A stretch of DNA of 64,000 nucleotides from positions 186,001 through 250,000 of the forward strand of contig MU867065.1 of assembly GCA_033725935.1 (NCBI GenBank), in the 5' to 3' direction. The stretch's first letter is position 1. Each line of letters opens with the position of its first letter. Below are positions 1-10,860 of the stretch, piece by piece. This stretch comes from Cladorrhinum sp. PSN259. Taxonomy: Eukaryota; Ascomycota; Sordariomycetes; Sordariales; Podosporaceae. Made by a program: the position numbers and the translations under genes. The notes under the pieces were generated by a model that was given only the letters and a program-made list of their open reading frames with translations, did no database searches and was not told where the DNA came from.

Positions 1-39
1 AGTAACACGAACCATTGCTGACCGCATTCACTTTTGTAG

Positions 40-1562
40 CACCTGCCAATTTCATGAACACTCTGCGTTATACCTGGCCCTACTTCTCCCAGCCAGACCC
101 CAATCTTGGCGGAGAGGCGCCTAATATCGCTCAGGGCAAGGGCCTGGGCGGTGGATCCGCAAACAATGCCATGTTGTACTGCAGAGGAGCATCATCCGTC
201 TTTGACGAATGGGCCAGCATCTCTGGCAACCAGGGCCTGAAGTGGAGCACCCTCGTCGACTCGTTCAAGGCCACCACCCACTGGAAGGACGGCTTGGGCG
301 CCACCTACGTCCAGCCCGTCAACACCAGCCTGCTCGGCAACGGGCCCCTCGAGGTCACCCGCCAGCGCCAGCAGCTCACGCTCGACCAGCCCTTCGCTGA
401 CAAGGTTGCGTCCACCTACAACCTTCAGACCATCGACTTCATCTCCGGCGCCGGCATCGGCATCAGCCAGGCCCTGCAGACCATCCGCGCCACCAACAGC
501 ACCCGCATGTACGCTTACAACACGTTTGGCTACCTGGCCAACACGCGCTCCAACTTTGAGCTGCACCACGATGCCTGGGTCATGAATGTCGGCTTCACCG
601 GCAAGACGGCCGACAAGGTCACCTACAACGACACAACCACGGGAGCCATCAACACCATCAAGGCCAAGGAGGTCATCATCACCGCCGGCGCCATCAACAG
701 CCCGCACATTCTCATGCTTTCCGGAGTCGGCCCCGCCGACCACCTCCGCTCGCGCGGCATCAAAGTCGTCCAGGATACCCCCCAGGTCGGCCAGAACCTC
801 ATCGATCATCATTACGCTGTTGTGCAGTACGAGGCCAAGTCCTCCGTCGAGACCATCTGGCAGATCTTTGAGAACAAGACCCGCAGCGAAATCGAGAAGG
901 CCAAGTACCAAGCCGACGGCAGCGGTATCCTTGGAACCATCGTCGGCGACGTCTCCGGCGCCTTCCGCCTTCCCGACTCCGTCTTCGCCGGCAAGGGCAA
1001 CTTCCACAAGAGCCTCCCCGCCGACCGCCCGCACATGGCCTTCCAGTACTTTGCCGGCCCCTTCCTGCCCGGCCCCAACGTGAGCATGGTTTCCGCCTTT
1101 GCCGCCGTCGTCCAGCCCGAGGGAAGCGGCCACATCGAGCTCAAGTCGTCAAGCTACAAGGACGCCCCGCTCGTCTTCTCCAACTACTGGGGCAGCGAGG
1201 CCGACAAGGCGGCCGTCATGTGGGGATACAAGCAGCTGCGCGCCGTCTTCCGCTCCCCCGAGATCTTTGACAAGTATCTGGTCCGTGAGCTCAACCCGGG
1301 CAACGACGTCCAGACCGACGAGCAGCTCTGGACGTCCCTGCAGAAGGTATCCAACAGCTGGCATCACCCCGTCGGAACCACCGCTCTCGGTACCGTCCTG
1401 GACGCCAACTGGCGCGTCAAGGGCTTGAAGGGCCTGCGCGTCGTCGGTGCCAGCGCCTTCCCCAAGATTACCACCTGCGCCACTCAGGGTACCGTCTATG
1501 CCATCGCCCATCGCGCTGCGCTGGACATTGCCTCGGCTGATCGTGTTTGCCAGCGTTGCTAG
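40..1562 (+). CDS. GMC-type FAD oxidoreductase, last exon only
   Basis: The window opens inside an intron: a branch-point-like CTGAC (about 20-24) precedes a 3' splice site at 38-39, so this is the final exon of a gene starting upstream. The FAD-binding N-terminus (GxGxxG) is missing. What remains is typical glucose-methanol-choline oxidoreductase: the GKGLGGGSANNAMLYCRG signature near the start, the ITAGAINSPHILMLSGVGP signature in the middle, and a C-terminal SWHHPVGT box with the first catalytic histidine. The second catalytic His/Asn of the family falls in the FPKITTCATQGT segment, where my alignment places an alanine, so ordinary alcohol oxidase chemistry is doubtful. It lies about 2 kb from the questin-oxidase-like gene and probably belongs to the same cluster. 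The family is clear; the substrate is unknown. Confidence 0.9.
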
Positions 1563-3639
1563 TTTTGCAAGCACGCAGTTGAGGGGGAGGAGGAGGAGTA
1601 GTACTTTTTCTTGATGGATCTTGATCCTACTTGTGTTTTTTTTTATCTGTCTTTTTGTGTGGCTTTTTGGAAATTATACTCTGGATCATATGTGCGCGAT
1701 ATAGATCTTCTCCTTTGTCCTGTTTTTTTCTTTCTTATACACTTTCAAGATCAGGCAACTGAGACGATAGACAAATAAAAACTACTTGGTAGCGCTACGT
1801 TACTACCGTGTAAACAATCAGAGTTACAATGTGAACCTTGTGTTGGTGATTATGATAAACAAAGTGCTTATGGTATCTAGAGCAGTGAAAAGAATCTGGC
1901 GGTGGCTAATCAGGGTAACTTGCCTTTTCAGGACGAGCTGGTTCTTTGGGGGAAAATTGCCTTCAATCGTCTAGATTCTTAGAATAACTGCGCTTCTTAA
2001 GTATTGAAGAAGGTTTGACTACCTGTAACCCAGGAGTGCAATCCCTCCAGTCTATCGGAAATGGCCTATGTATGTTATGGTTCTCTGAAATGGCGAGCGC
2101 ATGGGACAACTTCAATTAGATTTCATTACACTTTTTCCAAAATCTCCCCCAAAGAAATGTGTTCTTTTTTTAAGAAAAGAAAAAAGCAAATATCACCGGG
2201 AAGCCACCCCGAAAGTTAGGAAGGAAGGTACGTAGTTAGACGGCGAGGGAGATGGCTATCAAGTTGCGTGGCCTGTGTTGTGTGCTGTAAATTTTAGCAA
2301 TGTCATTTTTTAGATGATTAGATTTATTCTCCTTTGAGGCTTTTATTGCTTCTAAAAATCTTTCTTGAGCCTCCTGGATCGTCAAATTTTTTAAAACCAC
2401 TGAAAATGGTTGAAAGACCGGAGCTAGGGTACCCCTGATTTTAGGACATCAAATGATTAGGTAGCTTTCGGAAAGAGTTTCAGAGGGAAAGTCTAATACC
2501 TAGATAGTTTACCAATCTACAAAAACGACATTGACACTCACAACAAAACTGCTCGCAAGTGCGACTAGCAATAGTCTGTATATACAATCAGTGTCAAAAA
2601 GTACAGTCATACCGAACTTTTTATAGCCACTTTGATGGTGTATACTTGAATACCGTGACCAAAGTGAGCAACATGACGGGGAAAAGAAAAAGAAAAAGGT
2701 CAAATAGGAAAAAAAATTATATTCAATGTCCAATCTACGAAGTATTAATAAGAATACTTTTGAATCACTTTTAAGTCCATTTTTAAAAGCAAATAAAACA
2801 AGTGACTTTATTTTGGCGTCTTAATTTTAGCTTACTTTAAGTTTATACATTAAAATTCATAACCAGTATCGTACAAGTATACATATACATGGAAAATAAC
2901 CGCTATCAAATCGTACTGGGAACATCAAATTGAATTCCATACCCTCGAGAAGAGCTTTCTGGATCATAACAATCTTGACTCTGAGCAGTATTTCTCTCCT
3001 TCTACATTTGCAGTTTGCTTCCACCAGTCCAATGGCTCAACCTCAGAATTTTTTTTTTTTTGCCAAAACGCTACATCTACCCCAGTTATCTAAATAAAAA
3101 AAATAAAAAAACGTGAAAAAAGGAATAATTATTATTCGGCTTTAGATATACCATTATCTACGGGATTTATAAGTGGTGGATGGACGCTCTAGATAAAATG
3201 CAGAGTTCCAAAAATGAGATGAGTACTCGTCCCAAACAGGAAATCGCTTCCGAAAATGGAAGCTTGACTAACACAAGCACAGTGCAACTAAAGCTCAAAT
3301 ATGCATGTGGATCGATCTGAGTTGGGACCTGTCGATCGAGCTGTGCACCTGATTTTTTTTGCTGGAATAAAAGTGGGAAAATAAAAGCAAAGATTTATTA
3401 ATAGAAATCTAAACTTGGGCTTTTTGGTGCAATTTGAAGATTTACAATCAGATCTTCCCGTCGTCAGTGACTGGATTTATTACCAAGGGAACTTTCATTA
3501 GGCATCCCGGCCGTAACTTTTGTTCAGAATATTTCCGAGGAAGGGAGAGAAGATCATTTTATCATCAAGAATCGAAGGGCAGTTATCATAAACATGTCAT
3601 TAACTTCTAAAATAAACCAAAAGATATATAAGTCTATCA
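1563..3639. other. AT-rich intergenic region, no gene seen
   Basis: About 2.1 kb between the GMC gene and the convergent questin-oxidase-like gene. From about 2280 it is very AT-rich with poly-A and poly-T runs (for example near 3050-3060). Its open frames are short and look non-coding. It may contain an old mutated repeat, but I see no ends, target duplications or recognisable protein. Confidence 0.6.
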
Positions 3640-5001
3640 CTACGCAGCAGGAACCCTGGTCCACGGCAGATCAAAGCCTCCAAAGGGAACCCACTTGTCG
3701 TCGGCGGGCAAGTCGACGGTGGAGTCGTACGCCATCCTCGCCATGCGCACCCACAGGTCCCCCTTGACGGGGAAGGCATCGGCGTACTCTGGGTCCTCCT
3801 CGAACTTCTTGCTGGCCTCGGCACCATTCTTTAGTGCGCGCACAAACTTGGCGAGATGCCCGTCGTCGTGGGTGCTGTTGATGACGGAGAACAGCTCGTC
3901 CCAGTCCCAGTGAGCGCTGCGCTGGCCCGCGTAGTTCTTGATGTAGTCAATGTCCAAGGGAGGGGCACCGCAGGCGCCGTACCAGGCCAGGTCCAGGCGG
4001 GTTTTCCACTCGACGAAGCGGCACTTGTTGGCGACGCTGATCCAGTCCTGGCTGTTGATGACGCTCAGGAAGATGGAGCTCGTGACGACGTGCATCGAGA
4101 AGAAGTCGATCTTGCGGGCCTTTCCGGCTCGCTGGGCGGCACCGGCCAGGTACGCGGCGCAGCTGATCTCCTCGGCGGTGCGTCGCTCCAGAGTCTCGGG
4201 CGTGACCTGGAACTGCGCTGCCAGGGTGGCCATTTCTTTGCCTGCGCGCCCAACAATGCCGTCGCGCATCTTCCACAGCAGGTCTTCCCAGCGGGCAGCC
4301 TTGCCGATCTTTTCGTTGCTGCGCACTTCGTGGAGGAGGTCGACGAGGTTCCGGGGCTTCGCGTTGGCCGGGATGGGTGTCTCCTTGGCGATTCGCTCGG
4401 CCTCGAAGAAGAGGAGATGGATGTTCGTCGGGATGTCGGTCGCCGCCTGGGCGAGCCCTTCGGCCACGATGCTCGGCTGCTCGAACTCAATGCCGAACCC
4501 GAGATGAATGCCGGGGTGGAAGGCGCCCTCGAACAGACGGGCCAGGAGGAGATTGGCGTTGCGTGTCCCGCTGAAGCAGTACTCGTTGACCACGGCCCGG
4601 TACCCCTTCTTCTCAATCTCGCTCTCGAAGAAGGCCATGTAGTTGGTGTATTGCGGGACCTTGCCGATGTGCTTGAAGAAGCCCTCCTCGGTGGCCAGCT
4701 CGGCAATGACTGCCTCATCGGTGGGGGGGATTGCCCGCTGTTGGTCTTTGCAGTCCTCCCAGCCGCTCTCGAGGTCGGCGGCTGAGGCTCCCAGCGCAAG
4801 CCGGGTCAAGAGGTTGTGTACGGTGTGGTTGTGGCCGGCGACATCACGCCAGAAGACGTGATACTCGTCGTGATTCTTCTGGAGGAGCCGTTCGGCCACC
4901 TTGAGCGTCTCGGAAGGACATTGCTTGATGCCCGGGCAGATGCCGAGTGTTGTGGGCGAAAGCCGGATCTGGGAGGTCGAGGTGACGGTGGCGGTCGACA
5001 T
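3640..5001 (-). CDS. Questin oxidase/AflY-like (DUF4243-type) Baeyer-Villiger-type oxidoreductase
   Basis: A single-exon 453-residue protein. Its length and landmarks match the fungal questin oxidase-like family (GedK, AflY/HypA): an N-terminal stretch with HNHTVHNLLTRLALG, a central HPGIHLGFGIEFEQPSIVAEGLAQAA block, and a C-terminal HDDGHLAKFVRAL segment. In characterised pathways such enzymes act in oxidative ring opening of anthraquinone or xanthone-type polyketides; that role here is inferred from the family. The start is the ATG at 4999-5001. The gene is divergent from the acyl-CoA ligase gene across a 950-base shared promoter region, which supports co-regulation. The exact substrate cannot be read from sequence. 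Confidence 0.88.
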   Translation of the reverse strand: MSTATVTSTSQIRLSPTTLGICPGIKQCPSETLKVAERLLQKNHDEYHVFWRDVAGHNHTVHNLLTRLALGASAADLESGWEDCKDQQRAIPPTDEAVIAELATEEGFFKHIGKVPQYTNYMAFFESEIEKKGYRAVVNEYCFSGTRNANLLLARLFEGAFHPGIHLGFGIEFEQPSIVAEGLAQAATDIPTNIHLLFFEAERIAKETPIPANAKPRNLVDLLHEVRSNEKIGKAARWEDLLWKMRDGIVGRAGKEMATLAAQFQVTPETLERRTAEEISCAAYLAGAAQRAGKARKIDFFSMHVVTSSIFLSVINSQDWISVANKCRFVEWKTRLDLAWYGACGAPPLDIDYIKNYAGQRSAHWDWDELFSVINSTHDDGHLAKFVRALKNGAEASKKFEEDPEYADAFPVKGDLWVRMARMAYDSTVDLPADDKWVPFGGFDLPWTRVPAA

Positions 5002-5954
5002 TTCGGATCTACTGAGACAGGTATGTTTGCTGTCTGTTAGTCAATGAGGCCGAGGGAAAGGCGGTTACTGTTTTGGTGTGGTCTTATATCTCCCGGGGCC
5101 GTCATGGTTGCAGGCCGGACCGCTCTCAGAAACTACGCCGATCCGTCGGGATGTTTACAGACCGATCTGCGGGCCTCCCTATTGCGAAGTGTTACAAGGC
5201 CATGATGTTTCTGTTTCCAGAAAATTGCATGACAGCCTGAGGGTCTGGTGTGGAGGATTTGCAGACCGACAACATCGGATCATCTTCACTTGTTCAGTCT
5301 CTAAATGGTCTGATCAGAACCTGTCGATGCTTCTGAGTCCCGAACTCCCTTTTTGCCTCCAAGACTCATGTCAATACGTGAATGGGCATAAGACCTTAAT
5401 TCCGAGGTACTAAGTCCGGCTAAAGGCCATCGACGATCCGAGACTAATTCACGTGGTGCACTCTTTTTTCGCCCGCCAAGGCACAGTCGCCGGAGCAAGC
5501 CGCGCAAATGAGAGTACTGTAAAGCTGAGATAGGTGGCTGTGGCATCACTTTGATTGACCCCTTTCAGCCCAGCGTAAGAAAATATACCGGAGACCGAGC
5601 GCGCCTGGGCGCCAGGCTGACCCGGTAAGCCCATAATTATTTCGGGTTTCGGCAACGCTTGTCGAGAGAATAGGCTGAGCTTTCTTAGTCGGTGTCCGAG
5701 GTTACATTTAGTTCAAAGGTCACCGATTCCCGGTGTCTGACACGGTGATCATTGTCTGGTATGTCCTTTACCGAGAATGAGGATAGAAGATGCGTTACCT
5801 ATTTAGATTCGTTGCTTTGTGTCTAAGGATTTGTGTGGCTTTTCCAGAGCCCGCAATTGAGCCCGAGTGAGTTAATGATATAAGGGATGTGAACTTGAAA
5901 GTTTGGAGTTCCCAGGTAGTGCCTGGAGAACTAATTATACAGATTAACAACAAA
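5002..5954. promoter_or_regulatory. Divergent promoter between questin-oxidase-like and acyl-CoA ligase genes
   Basis: 953 bases separate two divergent start codons, with no credible gene inside. At 5689-5699 is a TCG-N5-CGA palindrome, the site type bound by the AflR-class Zn2Cys6 activator in aflatoxin clusters, and nearby at about 5586-5594 a CGG-N3-CCG half-site pair. These are short motifs and can occur by chance. The arrangement does suggest joint control of both genes by a binuclear zinc regulator, none of which is encoded in the window. Confidence 0.4.
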
Positions 5955-7754
5955 ATGACCGACTCGGATGTAAAGCCCGAGGCCAGCAAGCTTGCCGACG
6001 TCGACGGCGGCCCATTAATCGCCAGCGACCGGTCGATATTTGGACCGATCGAGAGAGGTCTTATCAAAAATCCCGATGCGCCTGCAGTCATATGCATGCA
6101 CCAGTCCCCAGACCACCTTTCCAGCTGGACCGGAGTTGTTGATATTGACCCCTCGCTCGCTTGCTTGACGCTCACGTATGCTCAGTTACACCAAGGCGCC
6201 CTCAAACTCGCATCTGGACTTGTCGCTTCTGGCGCCCAGCCCGGCCAGGTTATCTTGTGCATGATTCAGAATGGCGGCGAATACGCCCTCCTGCTCTGGG
6301 CATCTGCCATTCTGCGGCTCACCCTCTCGGCCGTCGACCCTGCCGTGCTGGACAAGAACAACACCAGTGGCCTCAAGGATTATTTACAGTTGCTGAAACC
6401 AGATGTGATAGTTGTCCCTACACCAGACGAGTCGAGCGTGGTCGATGCTGCGTACTTGGAGCTTTCAGATAACATCCGGCCACCGACCATTCGCCTCTTG
6501 GCCCAACATGAAGCGAACGACAACTTCCAAGCTTCAGGGTGGACCTCCCTCCTCGCTACGGCCCGCCTCCCGAAAGGCTTATTCTCCGAGTCCGCCACGC
6601 TAGAACAAGCACGCCTCGACGACACCGCCCGCACGCATTCGATATACTTCACTTCAGGTACCTCGGCCGGCATGCCCAAAGGCTGCCCGCTAACTGTCGG
6701 CTCAACGGCCCACATCCTCACCTCGCAGTCCTGGCTAATCACGGGCCCAACCGCCTCCCGCGTGCTGCAGCAGGCGCACAACTCGCGCGCCATCGGCCCG
6801 CAGCACACCCTGCAGACCTGGCGTGCAGGCGGGGCCGTCGTCATGCCCACCGGCCCCAGCTTCGCCGTCGAGCACACGATTGAAGCCATCGCGGTGCACC
6901 ACGTCTCCTTCATCGTCGTCACCCCGGCCATGGTGCACGCTCTGGCAGGCGCCCTCCCGTCGCTGTCTACGGCCGCCAGGGACGCAGTCCGCACCATCCA
7001 GGTTGGCGGGGACGTTGTCACGAGGGATGTGCTAGTCAAGACGGCAGCGCTGTTCCCCAATGCCAAAGTGTGCGTCAACCATGGGATGAGCGAGGGAGGG
7101 GCCTTCTTCGAGTGGCCCTTTTTTGAGATTCCCCCTGACCGGATCCCCTACTTTGGAGAGATATGTCCCGCAGGAAAGGTGACCGAAGGAGCGCGGGTCA
7201 AGATATGGGATGCACGAGAGGGCAGAGTGGCGGCCGTCTCACAGCCGGGCGAGCTACATGTTTCTTGTGAGAGTCTAATTCCGGGGTATCTGAACGGGGT
7301 GGACGCGGCTGCCTTCTATGTTGATGGTGGCGGAGTGAGGTGGATGAACACGGGGGACATCGCCATCATGACGGAGGAGAATCTCGTCTACATCCTGGGA
7401 CGCAGCAAGGATGCCATCTCCAACGCGGGCACCATCATCATGCCTGCCGCGGTGGAGAGCTGCATCGACAAGTACACGGGATCGCAGTCGTGCGTGGTTG
7501 GGCTCTCGAGCTCGCCACTTGGAGGTCAAGAAGGGCCGTTTGCGGTAGTGAGCAATTTGGAGGGTATCACCAAGGACCAGGTCATCAGTCAAGTCAAAAA
7601 TGCACTCGGTATTAAGTTCGGAATTAGGGGAGTGGCGTCTCTGGGAGAAATTGGTCTCGACAGGTTTCCTGTGAATGCAACGTACAAGATTGTCAGGTTT
7701 GAGGTGCAGAAGGCCCTTGTCAAGTTTATGGGGGACGCACTGATGATGCACTGA
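5955..7754 (+). CDS. ANL-superfamily adenylating enzyme (acyl-CoA ligase-like)
   Basis: A 599-residue protein from the ATG at 5955 (context CAAAATGACC). In-frame sequence upstream has only a GTG at 5889. It carries the adenylate-forming core motifs in order: A3 phosphate-binding loop YFTSGTSAGMPKG near residue 231, A5 NHGMSEGG near 375, A7 MNTGDIA near 463, A8 hinge GRSKDAISNAG near 482, and an A10-type lysine in NATYKIVRFE near 576. There is no carrier-protein or condensation domain, so it should activate a free carboxylic acid as adenylate and then CoA thioester. It sits between the questin-oxidase-like gene and a P450, suggesting it primes or modifies an acyl group in that pathway. The C-terminus lacks an obvious peroxisomal SKL. 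Confidence 0.9.
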   Translation: MTDSDVKPEASKLADVDGGPLIASDRSIFGPIERGLIKNPDAPAVICMHQSPDHLSSWTGVVDIDPSLACLTLTYAQLHQGALKLASGLVASGAQPGQVILCMIQNGGEYALLLWASAILRLTLSAVDPAVLDKNNTSGLKDYLQLLKPDVIVVPTPDESSVVDAAYLELSDNIRPPTIRLLAQHEANDNFQASGWTSLLATARLPKGLFSESATLEQARLDDTARTHSIYFTSGTSAGMPKGCPLTVGSTAHILTSQSWLITGPTASRVLQQAHNSRAIGPQHTLQTWRAGGAVVMPTGPSFAVEHTIEAIAVHHVSFIVVTPAMVHALAGALPSLSTAARDAVRTIQVGGDVVTRDVLVKTAALFPNAKVCVNHGMSEGGAFFEWPFFEIPPDRIPYFGEICPAGKVTEGARVKIWDAREGRVAAVSQPGELHVSCESLIPGYLNGVDAAAFYVDGGGVRWMNTGDIAIMTEENLVYILGRSKDAISNAGTIIMPAAVESCIDKYTGSQSCVVGLSSSPLGGQEGPFAVVSNLEGITKDQVISQVKNALGIKFGIRGVASLGEIGLDRFPVNATYKIVRFEVQKALVKFMGDALMMH

Positions 7755-7888
7755 TGCATGAAGGGTGCATGTGTGCTGCATCGGGCGGCGGGCATGCAGG
7801 TGCGTTGCACAGTCGCGCGCTGCACACCCGGGAGGGATGGGTCGGAGAGCTGCTTACTCCGGGCCCCGGTTTGCAAATGCGAGGCCAG

Positions 7889-7895
7889 TATAAAT
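7889..7895 (+). promoter_or_regulatory. TATA box candidate of the P450 gene
   Basis: TATAAAT lies 83 bases upstream of the P450 start codon within a 223-base intergenic space. Its position suits a fungal core promoter. The short distance from the ligase gene end shows the two genes are tightly packed on the same strand. Confidence 0.4.
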
Positions 7896-7977
7896 TGCAC
7901 GAAGGAAGCTGACAGGATTCACGCTTTTCCTTCAATTCATCATTCAGTTCTGCACCGAATTATGTAAACTCAGCATT

Positions 7978-9643
7978 ATGGCACTCATCGAAATAATCCC
8001 CTGGCACCAAGCCATCACAGGAGTTGTTATTTTCTCCCTCCTTGCGTTCCTGATCGCCCCTGCACTGTCATGGAGCCGCAAGATTCCTGGCCCTTTTCTG
8101 GCCAAATTCACAAGGTTGTGGTATTTTTGGCAGAATTATCAATGTGACTTTCACTGGACAAACGTCAAACTCCATCGGGAGAAAGGCAAGAATTCCTTAC
8201 CCCTCGCAAGCTGCAGTGGGGAGAATCACAGATACTAACTCGGTGCAATAGGCAAGATTGTGCAAATCATGCCGGGGTACTTTTCCATCGACGACCCAAA
8301 ATCCCACAAGATCATGTACGGCCTCGGGTTGAATGCCTGGCCCAAGGGCGAATTCTACCTCGCTTGGGCTGTGTCGTCCGACCCGCAGATCACGAACCTG
8401 TTTGCTGCACGCGATCAGTCACTCCATGCCGGCATGCGCCGCAAGGTCGCCTCGATGTACTCAATGACCTCGCTCGTCTCGTATGAACCTTATGTGAACC
8501 ACTGCATTGATCGCCTTCACGACCATTTCGACAAGGCCTCCTCGACAGGTTCCCTCCTCAATCTCGGCCACTGGCTGCAGTTCTATGCCTTTGATGCCGT
8601 TTCCATGATTACAGTGAGTTCCCGTGAGAATCCAATTTGAATGGGGACGTCGTTTCTAATCTTGCTCGCTCTCTTAGTTTGGAGAAAGAATGGGTTTCCT
8701 TGACGAGGGCAAGGATGTTCACGGCATGATTCAGAGTCTCGACGACACCCACACGGTTCTCACTTTGGCGGGAGTGTACCCCAGGCTCACACCGTTGGTC
8801 AAGACAGTGGCAGGTTTCTTCACGGGTGACAAGCTCCTGTTTCACCAAAAATTCGCGGGCGAAAAGATCGACATGGCAAGAAAGGAGCAACGAGACGTCA
8901 CCTCCGATGGACCGGCCACCATGGTCAGCAAGTTTCTCGACGCGCAGCGCAGGGGTGACGAGAAGAAAGCCTTTTCCGACTGGGATGTCATCTCAAATGC
9001 CGGGTCCAACATTGGCGCGGGTAGCGACACAACTGCCATTGCCTTGATCTCGATCGTCTACAACGTCTTCCGTGACCCTGCCATCCTTAAGCGAGCACGC
9101 GACGAGATGGACGAGGCAGGTCTCCCCGACCGGCCCAGCTTCCCCGAGGCCCAAAAGCTACCTTTCCTGCAGGCTGTGATCAAGGAGTCGATGCGTCTCT
9201 TGCCCGGCTTTGGTCTCCCGCTTTGGCGCGAGGTGCCCAAAGGAGGGGCGATGGTTTGCGGACAATTTTTCCCAGAAGGGGCCAATCTCGGTGTTAACCC
9301 GTGGGTGTCACACCACAACAAGGAAGTCTACGGGGAAGACGCGGACGTATTCCGCCCTGAGCGTTGGCTGGAGTGTTCCGGGGACCAACTCGCCTCCATG
9401 GAGCAGAGCCTGATTCCGTTTGGGCTTGGTTCCAGGACCTGCATCGGGCAGAACGTCTCGATGCTCGAGATCACCAAGGTCATTCCCGTTCTTCTGCGCG
9501 ATTTTGACTTTTACTTCCTGGACGAGCACGGCGCGTCCGAGAAGAGGGACTACATTGAGCTCGAGAATAAGTGGTTCATGAAGGCACCGCATCTGCATGC
9601 TCGGATTGTGAAAAGGGCGACGCCAAGTTTTGTCGGAGTCTAG
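7978..9643 (+). CDS. Cytochrome P450 monooxygenase (pisatin-demethylase-like group)
   Basis: Three exons, 7978-8185, 8252-8613 and 8678-9643, give 511 residues. The start is the ATG at 7978, followed by a hydrophobic N-terminal membrane anchor. Motifs: I-helix GAGSDTTA near residue 303, ExxR (ESMR) near 359, FRPERW, and heme loop FGLGSRTCIGQN with cysteine near 444. The heme loop and following helix resemble the pisatin-demethylase-type group; this is a similarity judgement. Intron 1 is a GC-AG intron (donor GCAAGA at 8186) with a TACTAAC branch point, and the GGCAAGA sequence recurs at its 3' junction. Intron 2 is a standard GTGAGT..TTAG intron. It is probably a tailoring hydroxylase of the cluster, acting at the ER membrane. 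Confidence 0.93.
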
Positions 9644-10546
9644 GTGGAATATCAATGTCGTGGGAGATTGTCATTTCCCAATGGAACCATTTTCATCAAT
9701 GTCACTCTTTGTTTTCAATTCCGCGTTTCGAATTGGGTCAATTCCTGTTAGCTAATTAGACATAATGAATTGAGGGTTTATACTTGCTTGACTTACACGT
9801 ATTATTGCATATGTAACCCCAACCCTTTTGTCTTTTGAGCCGGGATGGCCTAGAACCCTTTCTTGGCTTGAAATGCACATGCAATCGAAAAGGTCAGTGC
9901 CGATCTTTGTACATCTTATGTCGTATTCGAAGACTCAAACCTTTTGAGTTCCCATATAACTTAAGGAGTGATTCGATCAATTGTGTTGATTTAAATCCGC
10001 TGCCCAGAAAGGTGAGAAATGATTGGCCACAACCGGACACAGAAATCACTTGGCGCCAAGGCAGTCGGGGAAAAACTCAGAGGCATTCTTATCACCAGAC
10101 TCACCAATCCAATGTCTTGGCCTTGAATCTCACCCGACCCTCCGGACAATGGAATTAGAATGGAGTTACCGCTCACACTGCTAGAAATGCCTCACGGAGA
10201 TAGGATTTTTGACTCAAAGACAAGATAACCAGAGCAGCAATGCATCGTCATTGCAATCATAACTTTATTTTAATCTTCCTATTGTGGAAAGTGGTCCCCT
10301 ATAATGATGTATGCTTAAAATGTCTGCTGACTCTCATTGGTCGTCAGTCGGGAGCCTGTCGTCATGTCTCATTGGTTGCAGCGTCGCCACTGGCGATAGG
10401 CCTGAGTAAAAGCCGTTAATTCCGTCTCGCTCAAAAACACCCCTTAAGTCCCACGCTCCTGGAGTTTGCGTGTCTGCAGCCGAGCCAGAGATGTGCCAAG
10501 GCACGTCTTGATTCCAGGTACAATGGTACCTCGTGCATGGTCGACC
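9644..10546. other. Intergenic region between P450 and exporter genes
   Basis: About 900 bases with short open frames that show no family features. It holds the P450 3' region and the distal promoter of the MFS gene. I see no RNA gene or mobile element. Confidence 0.5.
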
Positions 10547-10697
10547 GGACTTTAGCACAACCACTGGACTTTAGCATTACAAGTTGGCCTTGGCATTTTT
10601 ACCCGTCTTGGACTTTAGCGTTTCAATTGGACTTAGCTTTTACTGGACTTAGCAATACCAACTGGCTTTTGGACTTAGCATTTTGACTGGATTTAGC
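10547..10697 (+). repeat. Seven-copy GGACTT(T)AGC motif array
   Basis: Copies at 10547-10556, 10566-10575 and 10610-10619 (GGACTTTAGC), 10629-10637, 10645-10653 and 10671-10679 (GGACTTAGC), and 10689-10697 (GGATTTAGC). All face the same way, with starts 16-44 bases apart, mostly about 16-20. A related TTGGCCTTGGCATT lies between copies 2 and 3. The array ends about 160 bases before the MFS start codon. It could be a clustered activator site or a degenerate minisatellite. The spacer sequences differ while the core is kept, which favours selection on the core. Confidence 0.6.
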
Positions 10698-10860
10698 AAT
10701 TTTGCATCACTGGGCATGGAAACATGAGACTGTAATTACGATGACTAAAGTGACATAAGTAATGTTGAAGTAAGACCATCAACAACTCGAAAGAATCATG
10801 CTCTTACACAACACACACTTACAGTAGTACACTCAGTTACCATTACCATCACTCGCCACA

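Noticed and set aside
192..1133. Long minus-strand open frame (313 codons) inside the GMC gene
   Set aside because: It is antisense to a clear GMC exon with GC-rich third positions; its Gly/Asp/Val-rich translation is a typical shadow frame.
10334..10564. Minus-strand frame of 76 codons with a slight look of a carrier-protein fragment (GINGFYSGLSP)
   Set aside because: Too short, no flanking homology in other frames, and overlaps the start of the promoter motif array; at most a relic.
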